A stretch of 22,756 nt of DNA from Firmicutes bacterium UBA6418 (GTDB taxonomy: Bacteria; Bacillota; Clostridia; Peptostreptococcales; Anaerovoracaceae), in the NCBI GenBank assembly GCA_002439735.1, contig DJPG01000145.1, positions 7,280 through 30,035 on the forward strand. The letters are read 5' to 3'. Below, piece after piece: positions 1 through 6,846 of this stretch; the stretch's first letter is position 1, and each line of letters starts with the position of its first letter. Below the pieces are notes generated by a model that had not been told where the DNA came from, did no database searches, and saw only the letters and a program-made list of their open reading frames with translations. The position numbers and the translations under genes are program-made.

Positions 1-465
1 ATCATCAAAAGAGTAGACTATAAGACCTTACTGTTCTTTGTGGGTCTATTCATTGTCGTCGGCGGGCTGGAAGAAACCGGCGTGTTAAATCTGATCGCGC
101 AGTTGATCGGCAAAGTCAGCGGTGGCAATGTCTATATCGCAATCGGCATTGTTTTGATCGTTTCAGCTTTGGCCAGTGCCTTTGTCGATAATATTCCATT
201 TGCGGCAACCATGATCCCGGTCATCCGTACACTTGCGCAAACACAGGGCATCACGCTTTCGACTCTTGCATGGACGTTGGCGCTTGGGACGGACATCGGC
301 GGCAGTGCGACTCCAATCGGAGCCTCCGCAAATGTCGTAGGCGTATCGATCGCAGCGAAAGAGGGAAAGCCGATCTCCTGGAAAACCTATTGCGGACTGC
401 TTGCTCCGGCAACGGTGATCGTCATCGCCCTGTGTCTGATCTATATCTATGTGAGATACCTGTAG
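1..465 (+). CDS. ArsB/NhaD (ion transporter superfamily) permease, 5' end outside window
   Basis: The reading frame is open from base 1 to the TAG at 463-465, so the gene begins upstream and only about 154 C-terminal residues are visible. They are strongly hydrophobic, with about four membrane segments. Two motifs are typical of the C-terminal half of ArsB/NhaD/SLC13-like ion transporters: SAFVDNIPF, and a glycine-rich stretch with TDIGGSATPIGASANVVG. The family moves anions such as arsenite or dicarboxylates, or exchanges sodium for protons, across the cytoplasmic membrane. The substrate cannot be told from this part. A terminator follows at 538-590, so it is probably the last gene of its transcript and not part of the antiporter operon downstream. 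Confidence 0.85.
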   Translation: MIKRVDYKTLLFFVGLFIVVGGLEETGVLNLIAQLIGKVSGGNVYIAIGIVLIVSALASAFVDNIPFAATMIPVIRTLAQTQGITLSTLAWTLALGTDIGGSATPIGASANVVGVSIAAKEGKPISWKTYCGLLAPATVIVIALCLIYIYVRYL

Positions 466-537
466 CCTTGCGCAAGTTGCTGCGCGCAGCGTCAAGAATT
501 TGTCCTATAGCATGGAAAAAGGACGAGGCAATAAAAT

Positions 538-590
538 AAAGAGTGAACTGTAAAACCTGCGAGACAGCTTTTATGGAACGCTCTTTTTTT
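538..590 (+). terminator. Rho-independent terminator after the ArsB/NhaD-like gene
   Basis: The arms AAAGAGTG (538-545) and CGCTCTTT (579-586) pair over 8 bp with one G-T wobble. The long loop contains a small inner CTGT/ACAG stem. The 3' arm runs into seven T residues (584-590). A separate perfect 12-base palindrome, GCTGCGCGCAGC, lies at 479-490 just past the stop codon. Confidence 0.6.
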
Positions 591-641
591 GTAATCAGGT
601 ACACCGATCATTTTTGTATGAAAATGAGAAATTCTGCATAT

Positions 642-674
642 ACGTTAAGGAAACGTTAAGAAAACGCTTGACGA
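642..674 (+). promoter_or_regulatory. Three 11-bp direct repeats overlapping the -35 box (likely activator site)
   Basis: ACGTTAAGGAA (642-652) is followed directly by ACGTTAAGAAA (653-663) and by a weaker third copy, ACGCTTGACGA (664-674), which contains the -35 hexamer. An 11-bp period with copies on one face of the helix, abutting or overlapping -35, is the usual arrangement for OmpR/PhoB-family response regulators. The identity of the regulator is not known; the link to that family is inference. Confidence 0.5.
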
Positions 675-697
675 AAAGATCATACATCCGATATAAT
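668..697 (+). promoter_or_regulatory. Sigma-A promoter of the Mrp-like operon
   Basis: TTGACG (668-673), an 18-base spacer, then a perfect TATAAT (692-697). Transcription would start near 703-706, giving a leader of about 75 bases before the first gene. Confidence 0.75.
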
Positions 698-778
698 AGA
701 AGCAGAACCGGACAGGATAGATGCCGGTCGGATAAAAGATGTAAACAGGTGAAGTATTGCAGGAGAAAGAAGCTAGTT

Positions 779-1429
779 ATGATGAAAGTTCATGCAGGTA
801 ATTCAAAGATCAATGGTTCCGCCTTGGTCTATTTTTTTAAGTTATTTTGTATCCTATTTTGTATTTGGATTTTGCTGTCCGGAAAGTTTGAGGTGAAGTT
901 TCTGGCAGCAGGTCTGCTGACGGCCTTTGGAACGGCCTATCTGTTCCTGCCGCTGTTCACGGTACATAATAAAAAGACCGGGGAGCCGATCTATCTGTTT
1001 CAGGTCAGCCTTTTGCGGATGATCGGTTACGGCGGCTGGTTGATTTGGGAAGTGATGAAGTCGAGCCTTTCCGCGACGGCGCTTGTGCTGCGCGGCAAGA
1101 TCGATTATGTACCCCGGGTCGTGTACTTCGTGATGGATTTTGAAAACCCGATCGCAACGGCGCTGCTTGCCAATTCGATCACCCTGACGCCAGGCACAAT
1201 CACGCTTTCGGTCAGCGAGGACGGTCTTTTTGCGGTGCACGCGATCACGGAAGCTTGCGCGGACGATCTGTTGAGCGGCAGCATGCAGAGGAGAGTAGCG
1301 GCGCTGTACAGAGAAACCTGTCCGTTTATCCCGATGCCGGAACGCACCTTGCTTGCGCGAGAGGAAAGCACCGCCGTGCTTGCCGCAAGAAAATCAGAGG
1401 AGCGAGAAGGAGATGATGCTAATGGATAA
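779..1429 (+). CDS. mrpE: Mrp-type Na+/H+ antiporter subunit E
   Basis: A 216-residue membrane protein with two to three N-terminal membrane segments followed by a soluble domain. LANSITLTPGTITL at residues 130-143 is the hallmark of the MnhE/MrpE family (first subunit, MbhA, of Mbh-type complexes). MrpE is a small structural subunit needed for assembly or activity of the multisubunit cation/proton antiporter. The start is the ATG at 779, with AGGAGA at 761-766; an adjacent ATG at 782 is also possible. The frame is open upstream to 614, but that stretch contains the promoter. It is the first gene of the operon and overlaps mrpF by 8 bases. Confidence 0.9.
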   Translation: MMKVHAGNSKINGSALVYFFKLFCILFCIWILLSGKFEVKFLAAGLLTAFGTAYLFLPLFTVHNKKTGEPIYLFQVSLLRMIGYGGWLIWEVMKSSLSATALVLRGKIDYVPRVVYFVMDFENPIATALLANSITLTPGTITLSVSEDGLFAVHAITEACADDLLSGSMQRRVAALYRETCPFIPMPERTLLAREESTAVLAARKSEEREGDDANG

Positions 1430-1697
1430 ATTTTTCCTTTGTGCTGCCGGGATTCTTCTTTTGCTCAGTTTACTTCTCTTAACACGTCTTTTGAAAGTTC
1501 AAAAATTCTCAGAAAAATTCATTGTCATTCTAGTAGCAGGAACCAATATCGTGCTGCTGCTTCTGTTGCTCGGATTTATCGACGGCAGAGCGGATATGTA
1601 TGTGGATATTGCGCTTTCCTATGCGGTTCTTGGTTTTATCAGTTCTCTGATTGTTGCCCGTTATCTGGAGGGAAAAGGAGGCGGCTATGGGAATTAG
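1422..1697 (+). CDS. mrpF: Mrp-type antiporter subunit F
   Basis: A 91-residue protein with three membrane segments (about residues 5-24, 33-53 and 60-80). YVDIALSYAVLGFISSLIVARY near the C-terminus, split here by position as residues 60-81, fits MrpF/MnhF/MbhB, and the length is normal for the family. Of three nearby in-frame ATG codons (1413, 1416, 1422), the last is best placed behind AGAAGGAG (1405-1412). It overlaps mrpE by 8 bases and the next gene starts inside its end, so translation is probably coupled. It is a small structural subunit of the antiporter. Confidence 0.9.
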   Translation: MDKFFLCAAGILLLLSLLLLTRLLKVQKFSEKFIVILVAGTNIVLLLLLLGFIDGRADMYVDIALSYAVLGFISSLIVARYLEGKGGGYGN

Positions 1698-2061
1698 AGA
1701 GATTTTAACCATCCTGTTTGTATCTACGGGTATTTTCTTTGCGGCAGTATCCGTGATCGGAACCATCCGCCAAAAGGATTTTTTGTCTTATTTGCAGGTC
1801 GCGGGCGTTGGAAGCGGCGCAGGCATTGTTTTTTGCTGCGCTGGACTTTTGACCTATGAAGGATTCAATTTTACCGGATGTAAGATCATCTTTATCGGCC
1901 TGATGCTCCTTTTGACCGGACCGGTCGGCACGCACGCGATCGCCAAAGCAGCGTTTCGACGTGAAGATTTCCGCAAACAAGATGAGCAGACAGATTTTCC
2001 CGGGAAAAGTGCGAAACGCGAAAAATCAAAGAAAAAGGAGGAGGACGCATGTCGGTACTGA
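1687..2061 (+). CDS. mrpG: Mrp-type antiporter subunit G
   Basis: A 124-residue protein with three membrane segments and a charged C-terminal tail of about 30 residues rich in Lys, Glu and Asp. TGPVGTHAIAKAA (residues 78-90) is the signature at the end of the third helix in MrpG/MnhG/MbhC. The start at 1687 is preceded by AAGGAGG with a 5-base spacing and lies within the last codons of mrpF. The 3' end overlaps the next gene by 13 bases. MrpG is a structural subunit; the charged tail is longer than in short family members but has no recognisable motif. Confidence 0.9.
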   Translation: MGIREILTILFVSTGIFFAAVSVIGTIRQKDFLSYLQVAGVGSGAGIVFCCAGLLTYEGFNFTGCKIIFIGLMLLLTGPVGTHAIAKAAFRREDFRKQDEQTDFPGKSAKREKSKKKEEDACRY

Positions 2062-2309
2062 TTGCAGAAGCACTGCTGCTGATTCTTCTGATTGGAATCA
2101 GCGTTGTGATCATCGTGGATCGGAGGCTGATGTCCTCCGTCATTACCTATTGCGCGTTCAGCTTCGCGGCGATGTTGCTGTATACGATTGTCGGAGCGGC
2201 AGACGTAGCCTTTACCGAAGCGGTGATCGGAACGGTATCCACGGTATACTTTGTCATTGTCATCAAGTCAATACGAAAAAAGCGAGGGACAGATGAAAAA
2301 GATCGATAA
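2049..2309 (+). CDS. MbhD-like subunit (DUF4040; equals a C-terminal piece of MrpA)
   Basis: An 86-residue protein with three membrane helices. VDRRLMSSVITYCAFSF and DVAFTEAVIGTVSTVYF match the DUF4040 domain, found in the C-terminal part of classical MrpA and as the free-standing MbhD subunit of membrane-bound hydrogenases. GTG-free ATG start at 2049 has an excellent ribosome site, AAGGAGGAGG, just upstream. Its conserved acidic residue in FTEAV lies within a helix, as expected for an ion path. Having it as a separate gene rather than within a full-length mrpA is the Mbh-type arrangement. The 3' end overlaps the next gene by 17 bases. Confidence 0.85.
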   Translation: MSVLIAEALLLILLIGISVVIIVDRRLMSSVITYCAFSFAAMLLYTIVGAADVAFTEAVIGTVSTVYFVIVIKSIRKKRGTDEKDR

Positions 2310-3075
2310 AAAAAGCCTCATCGGCGTACTGCTGGTGATTGTGCTGACCGCGGGGATCTCGCTCGAGATCGGCAGAGTGCTGCCGACGATCGGTGCGCAC
2401 GACACTCCGGCGAACGGGGAAGTCTCCGATTATTATATCAACAAAGCCGTGCGTGAGACGGCATCTCCGAACCTTGTGACAGCGGTGCTGGCGGACTATC
2501 GCGGATTTGACACCCTGTTTGAAACCTGCGTCCTGTTCCTGTCCGGCGTTGTCGTCTGCATGACCTTGCTGCAGCCCCAAAAAAACGCGTCCGCGAACGC
2601 GAAAAACGTGCGGGCAAAACAAAGAAATCTTCGTCGGGAACAAAAATCCGCGTTTGACCTCGCCTTTCGACTGGTGATCCCGGTTCTGGTGATCTATGCG
2701 GTTTATGTGCTCCTGCACGGGGAAGTCAGCCTGGGAGGCGGCTTTCAGGCCGGCGCATTGCTGGCGTGCGCTTATCTTTTGGATCGGATCTCGCCGGGAA
2801 AGGGCATGTATCTGCCGCGGCTGCGGACGGAATCCACGCTGGTGCTGGGCGGACTGGGAGCCTTCCTCTATGCGTGGACCGGGATCCTGTGTATGCTTGG
2901 CGGCGGAAATTTTCTGGAATACGGACAGCTGCCGCTGCCTTTCCCGCACGGAGACGCAACCGAACTGCATAGTGTCGGAATTTTTATGGTGGAAGCGGGT
3001 GTAACGCTGTGCGTTATGGCAGTCATCATTCAGATATTGGAAATTGTACTGGAAAGGACCGGATTCGATGATTAA
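2293..3075 (+). CDS. MbhE-like/MrpB fusion subunit of the antiporter
   Basis: A 260-residue membrane protein with two joined parts. The N-terminal part (about 1-95) carries ADYRGFDTLFE at residues 67-77, the conserved end of MrpA and of MbhE. The C-terminal part (about 120-260) is an MnhB domain: LHGEVSLGGGFQAG at 141-154 is the MrpB signature, and HSVGIFMVEAGV at 226-237 fits its last helices. A charged basic linker (about 97-118) joins them. Thus the extreme C-terminus of MrpA and MrpB are made as one chain. The chosen ATG at 2293 follows GCGAGGG. The product should sit at the membrane interface between small subunits and the ND5-like pumps. Confidence 0.85.
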   Translation: MKKIDKKSLIGVLLVIVLTAGISLEIGRVLPTIGAHDTPANGEVSDYYINKAVRETASPNLVTAVLADYRGFDTLFETCVLFLSGVVVCMTLLQPQKNASANAKNVRAKQRNLRREQKSAFDLAFRLVIPVLVIYAVYVLLHGEVSLGGGFQAGALLACAYLLDRISPGKGMYLPRLRTESTLVLGGLGAFLYAWTGILCMLGGGNFLEYGQLPLPFPHGDATELHSVGIFMVEAGVTLCVMAVIIQILEIVLERTGFDD

Positions 3076-3448
3076 CCAAGTGGAATTTTTTCTCGCAGAC
3101 CGAGGCATCTATATGTTGGCGCTGACCTTAATGGCAGTCGGCGTTTACGGGATGATCTCCTGCGGCAACTATATGAAAAAACTGATCTGCATGAATATCA
3201 TGCAGGTCGCGATCATTTTCTTTTTTTTGACGTTTGGACAGAAGGATCGGGCAACGCTGCCGGTTATGCTGGCAGGGGTCTTCGGCTCAGACGCCTACAT
3301 CAATCCGCTGCCGCATGCGCTGATGCTGACGGCGATCGTAGTCAGTCTCGGTACGACCGGTGTCGGGCTGGCACTGCTGATGAAGATCAAGGAAATCTAT
3401 GGTACCATTGAAGAAGAAGAGATCACCGGAAAGAGAGGACGCAAATGA
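3068..3448 (+). CDS. mrpC: Mrp-type antiporter subunit C (NuoK-like)
   Basis: A 126-residue protein with three membrane helices, homologous to NuoK of complex I. NPLPHALMLTAIVV at residues 79-92 is the family hallmark before helix 3, and GNYMKKLICMNIMQVA (33-48) fits helix 2. The C-terminal tail is acidic then basic (EEEE...KRGRK). The start ATG at 3068 follows GGAAAGGA and lies within the end of the previous gene. It overlaps the next gene by ATGA, giving coupled translation. MrpC is required for the antiporter membrane core. Confidence 0.9.
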   Translation: MINQVEFFLADRGIYMLALTLMAVGVYGMISCGNYMKKLICMNIMQVAIIFFFLTFGQKDRATLPVMLAGVFGSDAYINPLPHALMLTAIVVSLGTTGVGLALLMKIKEIYGTIEEEEITGKRGRK

Positions 3449-4929
3449 AGCACTTGCCGATTCTCGTGATTTTGTTCCCGCTATGTGGGGCGCTGCTTTG
3501 CCCGCTGCTGGGAAAGCTTTCAAAAAATGCAGGAAAGCGAGCCGTACTCTGTGCACTGTTTGCTTCTGCAGTCTGCGCGGCGATGCAGCTCGTGCAGGTT
3601 GTCCGCGGCGGCGTAGCCCTGCATTACTGGCTGGGGGGCTGGAAGCCGCCATATGGGATCGAGTTTGTGGTCGACGGCATCAGTGCGCCCATTATTCTGT
3701 TGGTTGCGCTGATCTCGTTTCTGACTGCGCTTTACAGCAGCCCGTTTGAAGAAACGGAAACGCACAGCCCTATGCGGGTAAGCGTATATTATACGACGCT
3801 TTCTTGTCTGGCGATCGGACTTTTGGGCATGGCGTCGACCGGCGATGTATTTAACCTTTATGTTTTTATGGAGATCACGGCGTTGGCCGGTTACGGACTG
3901 ATCGCAGCAGGGGAAGGGAAAGGGCCGATTGCGGCGTTCCGCTATCTCTTGACCGGCACCATTGGGGCGTCCATGTATCTTTTGGGTGTGGGTTTTTTGT
4001 ATGCGGCGACCGGAACCCTGAACATGGCGGATCTGGCTCTACGCCTTTCCGGCAAGATGGACAGTCCGCTGGTGCTTCTGGCGATCGGCTGCATGATTGT
4101 CGGTTTCGGCATCAAGATGGCACTGTTCCCGTTTCATGGCTGGCAGCCGGCGGCGCATTCCTATGCGCACGAGGGCGCGGATCCGATGATCGCCGGTATC
4201 ATGATCAAGATCCCAGCTTATTCGATGATTCGCTTCTTTTACTGTATCTTCAAAGCGCAGGGACAGGCGATGGACTATTTTTTGCTGTTTCTCAGTGTGC
4301 TCGCGGTCTGCGGCGTGCTGTACGGTTCGCTCAAGGCACTGCGATACGATGTCTATAACAAGATTCTTGCCTATTCGAGTATCGGGCAGGTTGGCTATAT
4401 CGCCATGGGGATCGCCTTAGGCAACTATTACGGGCTAGTCGGGGCGCTACTGCATATCATCAGCCATGCGTTCATGAAATCCGGCCTGTTCTATACATCC
4501 GGCGCATTGAAATTCAAATTCGGTATTCACAATACCCCGTCCATGGGGCAGGTTTATCGGGAAATGCCGGTGACCGGAGCTACCATGACGATTTGCGCGC
4601 TGTCGATGATCGGCCTGCCGCCGTTCGCTGGATTTTTCAGCAAGTGGTATCTGGCACTTGGCGCAATCCAAAAAGGACAGTATCTTTTTGTGGCGGCTCT
4701 GATCCTCAGCAGCCTTTTGAGCGCCATTTACTTTTTCCGGCTGTTGGAGCATTTGTTTATGGATCCGAAAAAAGAGCTGCGTGACAAGTATCCCAAGGGG
4801 GAACTGCCGTGGCAGATGCTGATTCCGATCCTGACGGCAGGGATCGGAATCGTTGGACTGGGCTTGTTCCATACGGGCATTGTCAGCGGTATCTTCGGAG
4901 CGGCATTGATGGAGGTGATCGGCGCATGA
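3445..4929 (+). CDS. mrpD: Mrp-type antiporter subunit D (first ND5/NuoM-like pump)
   Basis: A 494-residue protein with about 14 membrane helices, from the family of proton-conducting NuoL/M/N and MrpA/D subunits. All main ion-path residues are visible: Glu143 in YVFMEI (helix 5), Lys224 in FGIKMALFPFHGW (helix 7), Lys255 in IMIKIPAY (helix 8), His337/His341 with Lys345 in the helix-11 region, and Lys400 in AGFFSKW (helix 12). It should therefore be a complete pump or channel unit. The start overlaps the mrpC stop (ATGA) and its own stop overlaps the next start the same way, so expression is strictly coupled. Confidence 0.9.
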   Translation: MKHLPILVILFPLCGALLCPLLGKLSKNAGKRAVLCALFASAVCAAMQLVQVVRGGVALHYWLGGWKPPYGIEFVVDGISAPIILLVALISFLTALYSSPFEETETHSPMRVSVYYTTLSCLAIGLLGMASTGDVFNLYVFMEITALAGYGLIAAGEGKGPIAAFRYLLTGTIGASMYLLGVGFLYAATGTLNMADLALRLSGKMDSPLVLLAIGCMIVGFGIKMALFPFHGWQPAAHSYAHEGADPMIAGIMIKIPAYSMIRFFYCIFKAQGQAMDYFLLFLSVLAVCGVLYGSLKALRYDVYNKILAYSSIGQVGYIAMGIALGNYYGLVGALLHIISHAFMKSGLFYTSGALKFKFGIHNTPSMGQVYREMPVTGATMTICALSMIGLPPFAGFFSKWYLALGAIQKGQYLFVAALILSSLLSAIYFFRLLEHLFMDPKKELRDKYPKGELPWQMLIPILTAGIGIVGLGLFHTGIVSGIFGAALMEVIGA

Positions 4930-6485
4930 TCGAGAGTTTGAAACCGGCAGCAGCAGTCGGTGTCTGCCTTCTGGCGGCAGCTATGATTCTGTTGCTTGGA
5001 AATCGCTTGCATCGGAATCTGCGGGAGGCTATTACAATCGCCGCATCATTCTGCGCGGCAGGGCTGGTCTTTTCGATGACGCCGGCAGTCCTGCATGGAC
5101 AGGTTTATGAGGCGCGTCTCTGGCAGATCGCAGAGGGTGTGGAACTGGCGTTTCGTACCGATGCGGCGGGCATGGTGTTTGCCTGTATTGCCGGATTTTT
5201 GTGGATATTGACTTCTTTCTACTCGATCGGCTATATGCGAGGACATCATGAGAAGAACCAGACCGGCTACTTCGCGGCCTTTGCGGTCTGCGTAGGATCG
5301 GCGCTGGGGATCGCGATGGCGGCAAATCTGATGACTTTCTTTATCTTTTATGAGATGCTGACGATCGCGACCTATCCGTTGGTAGTACACTATCGCAACG
5401 ATGCAGCCAAGGCGTCCGGTCGGAAATATCTGGCCTATACCCTGGTCAGCGGTCAGCTGTTTTTTGCGGCGATCTGTGTGGTCTATGTGCTGTGCGGTGG
5501 CGGAGATTTTAAGGCCGGCGGTTTCCTCGCGGAAACGGCCGGCCGGGGGCTTCTGCCCGGCGGAGTGCTCTGTCTGTTATTTTTGATGATGGTTGTCGGC
5601 GGCGCGGTCAAGGCGGGCGTGATGCCGCTGCACAGCTGGCTTCCGTCCGCCATGGTCGCGCCGACGCCGGTCAGCGCGCTGCTGCATGCGGTGGCAGTCG
5701 TCAAAGCAGGGGCGTTCTGCGTTTTGCGGGTGGTCTGCTATGTGTTCGGGCCGCAGCTGGCGGTTTCTTGCGGCGGCGCGAAGATCCTGGCCTGGGCGGC
5801 AGCACTGACGATCATAATATCGTCGTTTGTTGCGCTCAGAAAGGATAATCTGAAGGCGAGACTGGCGTTTTCGACGGTAGGGCAGCTTTCGTATATCGTG
5901 ATGGGGATCTGTGTTTGCGCGCAGGCCAGCATTGCGGGCGCGCTGTTTCACATGGCGGCGCATGCGTTCCTAAAGATCACGCTGTTTATGTGCGCGGGCG
6001 CTATTTTTGTGACGACAGGGCTTTCGGAGATCAGCAGCATGCGCGGTCTGGCCAGACGTATGCCGGTCACCATGACTTGCTTTGCGATCGCCTCATTGGG
6101 GATCGCGGGACTGCCGCTGATGGCGGGCTTTGTCAGTAAATTCAATCTGATCCGCGGTATTCTGGCGATGGGACAGCCGTTTTTCGCGGTGGTGCTGGTG
6201 GCTGCGGCGCTGCTCGCGCTGAGCTATCTGATGCCGGTGGTACAGATCGTGTTTGCCAAGGGTGCGGGAGCGGACGGCGGTCCGCTACTGCCTGCGGCAG
6301 ACGCGCATGGACATGCCTATCCTGTGCAGGGTGACGCGGCGCTTGCAATGCGGATCCCGCTGATGCTGACGACGGGCGTAGCCGTCGTGCTGGGCTGCGT
6401 GCCGAACGCGGGGGTTCATCTATATGAGCTGGCGCAGATGGCGGCGACTGCGGTAACAGAGGGAGGTGGCTTCCTTGCAGGCTAA
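4926..6485 (+). CDS. Second ND5/MrpD-like proton-translocating subunit
   Basis: A 519-residue protein of about 14 helices. The ion-path residues are intact: Glu143 (FYEMLT), Lys229 in AVKAGVMPLHSWLP, His254 and Lys260 in SALLHAVAVVKAG, His342/His346 with Lys350, and Lys405 in MAGFVSKF. The helix-7/8 motif with PTPVSALLH resembles NuoL/MrpA more than MrpD, so it may stand in for the missing N-terminal part of MrpA. A cytoplasmic or loop segment near residues 445-475 is rich in Gly, Ala and His. The start at 4926 follows GGAGGTG and overlaps the previous stop. It is a paralog of the first pump and presumably sits beside it in the same complex. Confidence 0.85.
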   Translation: MIESLKPAAAVGVCLLAAAMILLLGNRLHRNLREAITIAASFCAAGLVFSMTPAVLHGQVYEARLWQIAEGVELAFRTDAAGMVFACIAGFLWILTSFYSIGYMRGHHEKNQTGYFAAFAVCVGSALGIAMAANLMTFFIFYEMLTIATYPLVVHYRNDAAKASGRKYLAYTLVSGQLFFAAICVVYVLCGGGDFKAGGFLAETAGRGLLPGGVLCLLFLMMVVGGAVKAGVMPLHSWLPSAMVAPTPVSALLHAVAVVKAGAFCVLRVVCYVFGPQLAVSCGGAKILAWAAALTIIISSFVALRKDNLKARLAFSTVGQLSYIVMGICVCAQASIAGALFHMAAHAFLKITLFMCAGAIFVTTGLSEISSMRGLARRMPVTMTCFAIASLGIAGLPLMAGFVSKFNLIRGILAMGQPFFAVVLVAAALLALSYLMPVVQIVFAKGAGADGGPLLPAADAHGHAYPVQGDAALAMRIPLMLTTGVAVVLGCVPNAGVHLYELAQMAATAVTEGGGFLAG

Positions 6486-6846
6486 GAAAAAAGTATATTT
6501 GCTCTTAGGCATCATTATTGTGCTGATGCCGGTGCTGGAGGTTTTGTTTGCGCACCCGCATCATCACAGGCTCTGGAACGTCGTGCCGGGCGCGGATCTT
6601 GTGATCGGATTCGGCGGAGCCTGGCTTTTGATCCTGCTCGGCAAGGTGATCCTGAACAAACTGCTGCGCAGGCCGGAAGACTATTATGCGGAGTCAAGCA
6701 AGCCGAAGGAAGCGCCGGAAGCAGTTGCAAGCATACACGGCGTCGCGGATAATCGTGAGACGGAACCGGCGGACGTTGCAGCTGTGGCACAGAGTTGTGA
6801 AAGAATTTTGGAGCAGAAACAGAAAGAAGGTGACGGGCATGTATAA
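6475..6846 (+). CDS. Small two-helix membrane protein with His cluster, unrecognised
   Basis: A 123-residue protein I do not recognise. It has two membrane helices (about residues 6-26 and 40-58) separated by a short loop with HPHHHRLW, and a charged, acidic C-terminal tail of about 60 residues. I prefer the TTG at 6475, since GGAGGTG (6462-6468) lies 6 bases upstream; a GTG at 6466 overlaps that site. It starts within the end of the second pump gene and overlaps the third by 8 bases, so it is almost certainly an antiporter subunit or assembly factor. The topology recalls neither MrpC nor MrpF. Confidence 0.75.
   Translation: MQAKKKVYLLLGIIIVLMPVLEVLFAHPHHHRLWNVVPGADLVIGFGGAWLLILLGKVILNKLLRRPEDYYAESSKPKEAPEAVASIHGVADNRETEPADVAAVAQSCERILEQKQKEGDGHV

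Larger units (their letters stand above)
466..778. other. Intergenic region between the ion transporter and the antiporter operon
   Basis: This 313-base stretch holds no convincing gene. It contains a palindrome at 479-490, the terminator at 538-590, three 11-bp direct repeats at 642-674, a sigma-A promoter at 668-697, and a leader of about 75 bases with a small ACCGG/CCGGT hairpin (707-728). The frame of the first antiporter gene is open back to 614, but the promoter lies inside that extension, so it is not translated from there. Confidence 0.7.

Noticed and set aside
614..778. N-terminal extension of MrpE
   Set aside because: The upstream open stretch contains the -35, -10 and likely transcription start, and its translation is unlike MrpE; AGGAGA supports the start at 779.
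2263..3108. Minus-strand gene of about 281 codons opposite the MbhE/MrpB fusion
   Set aside because: It lies wholly opposite conserved membrane-protein genes; its translation is Arg/His/Gln-rich without motifs, as expected of a shadow frame.
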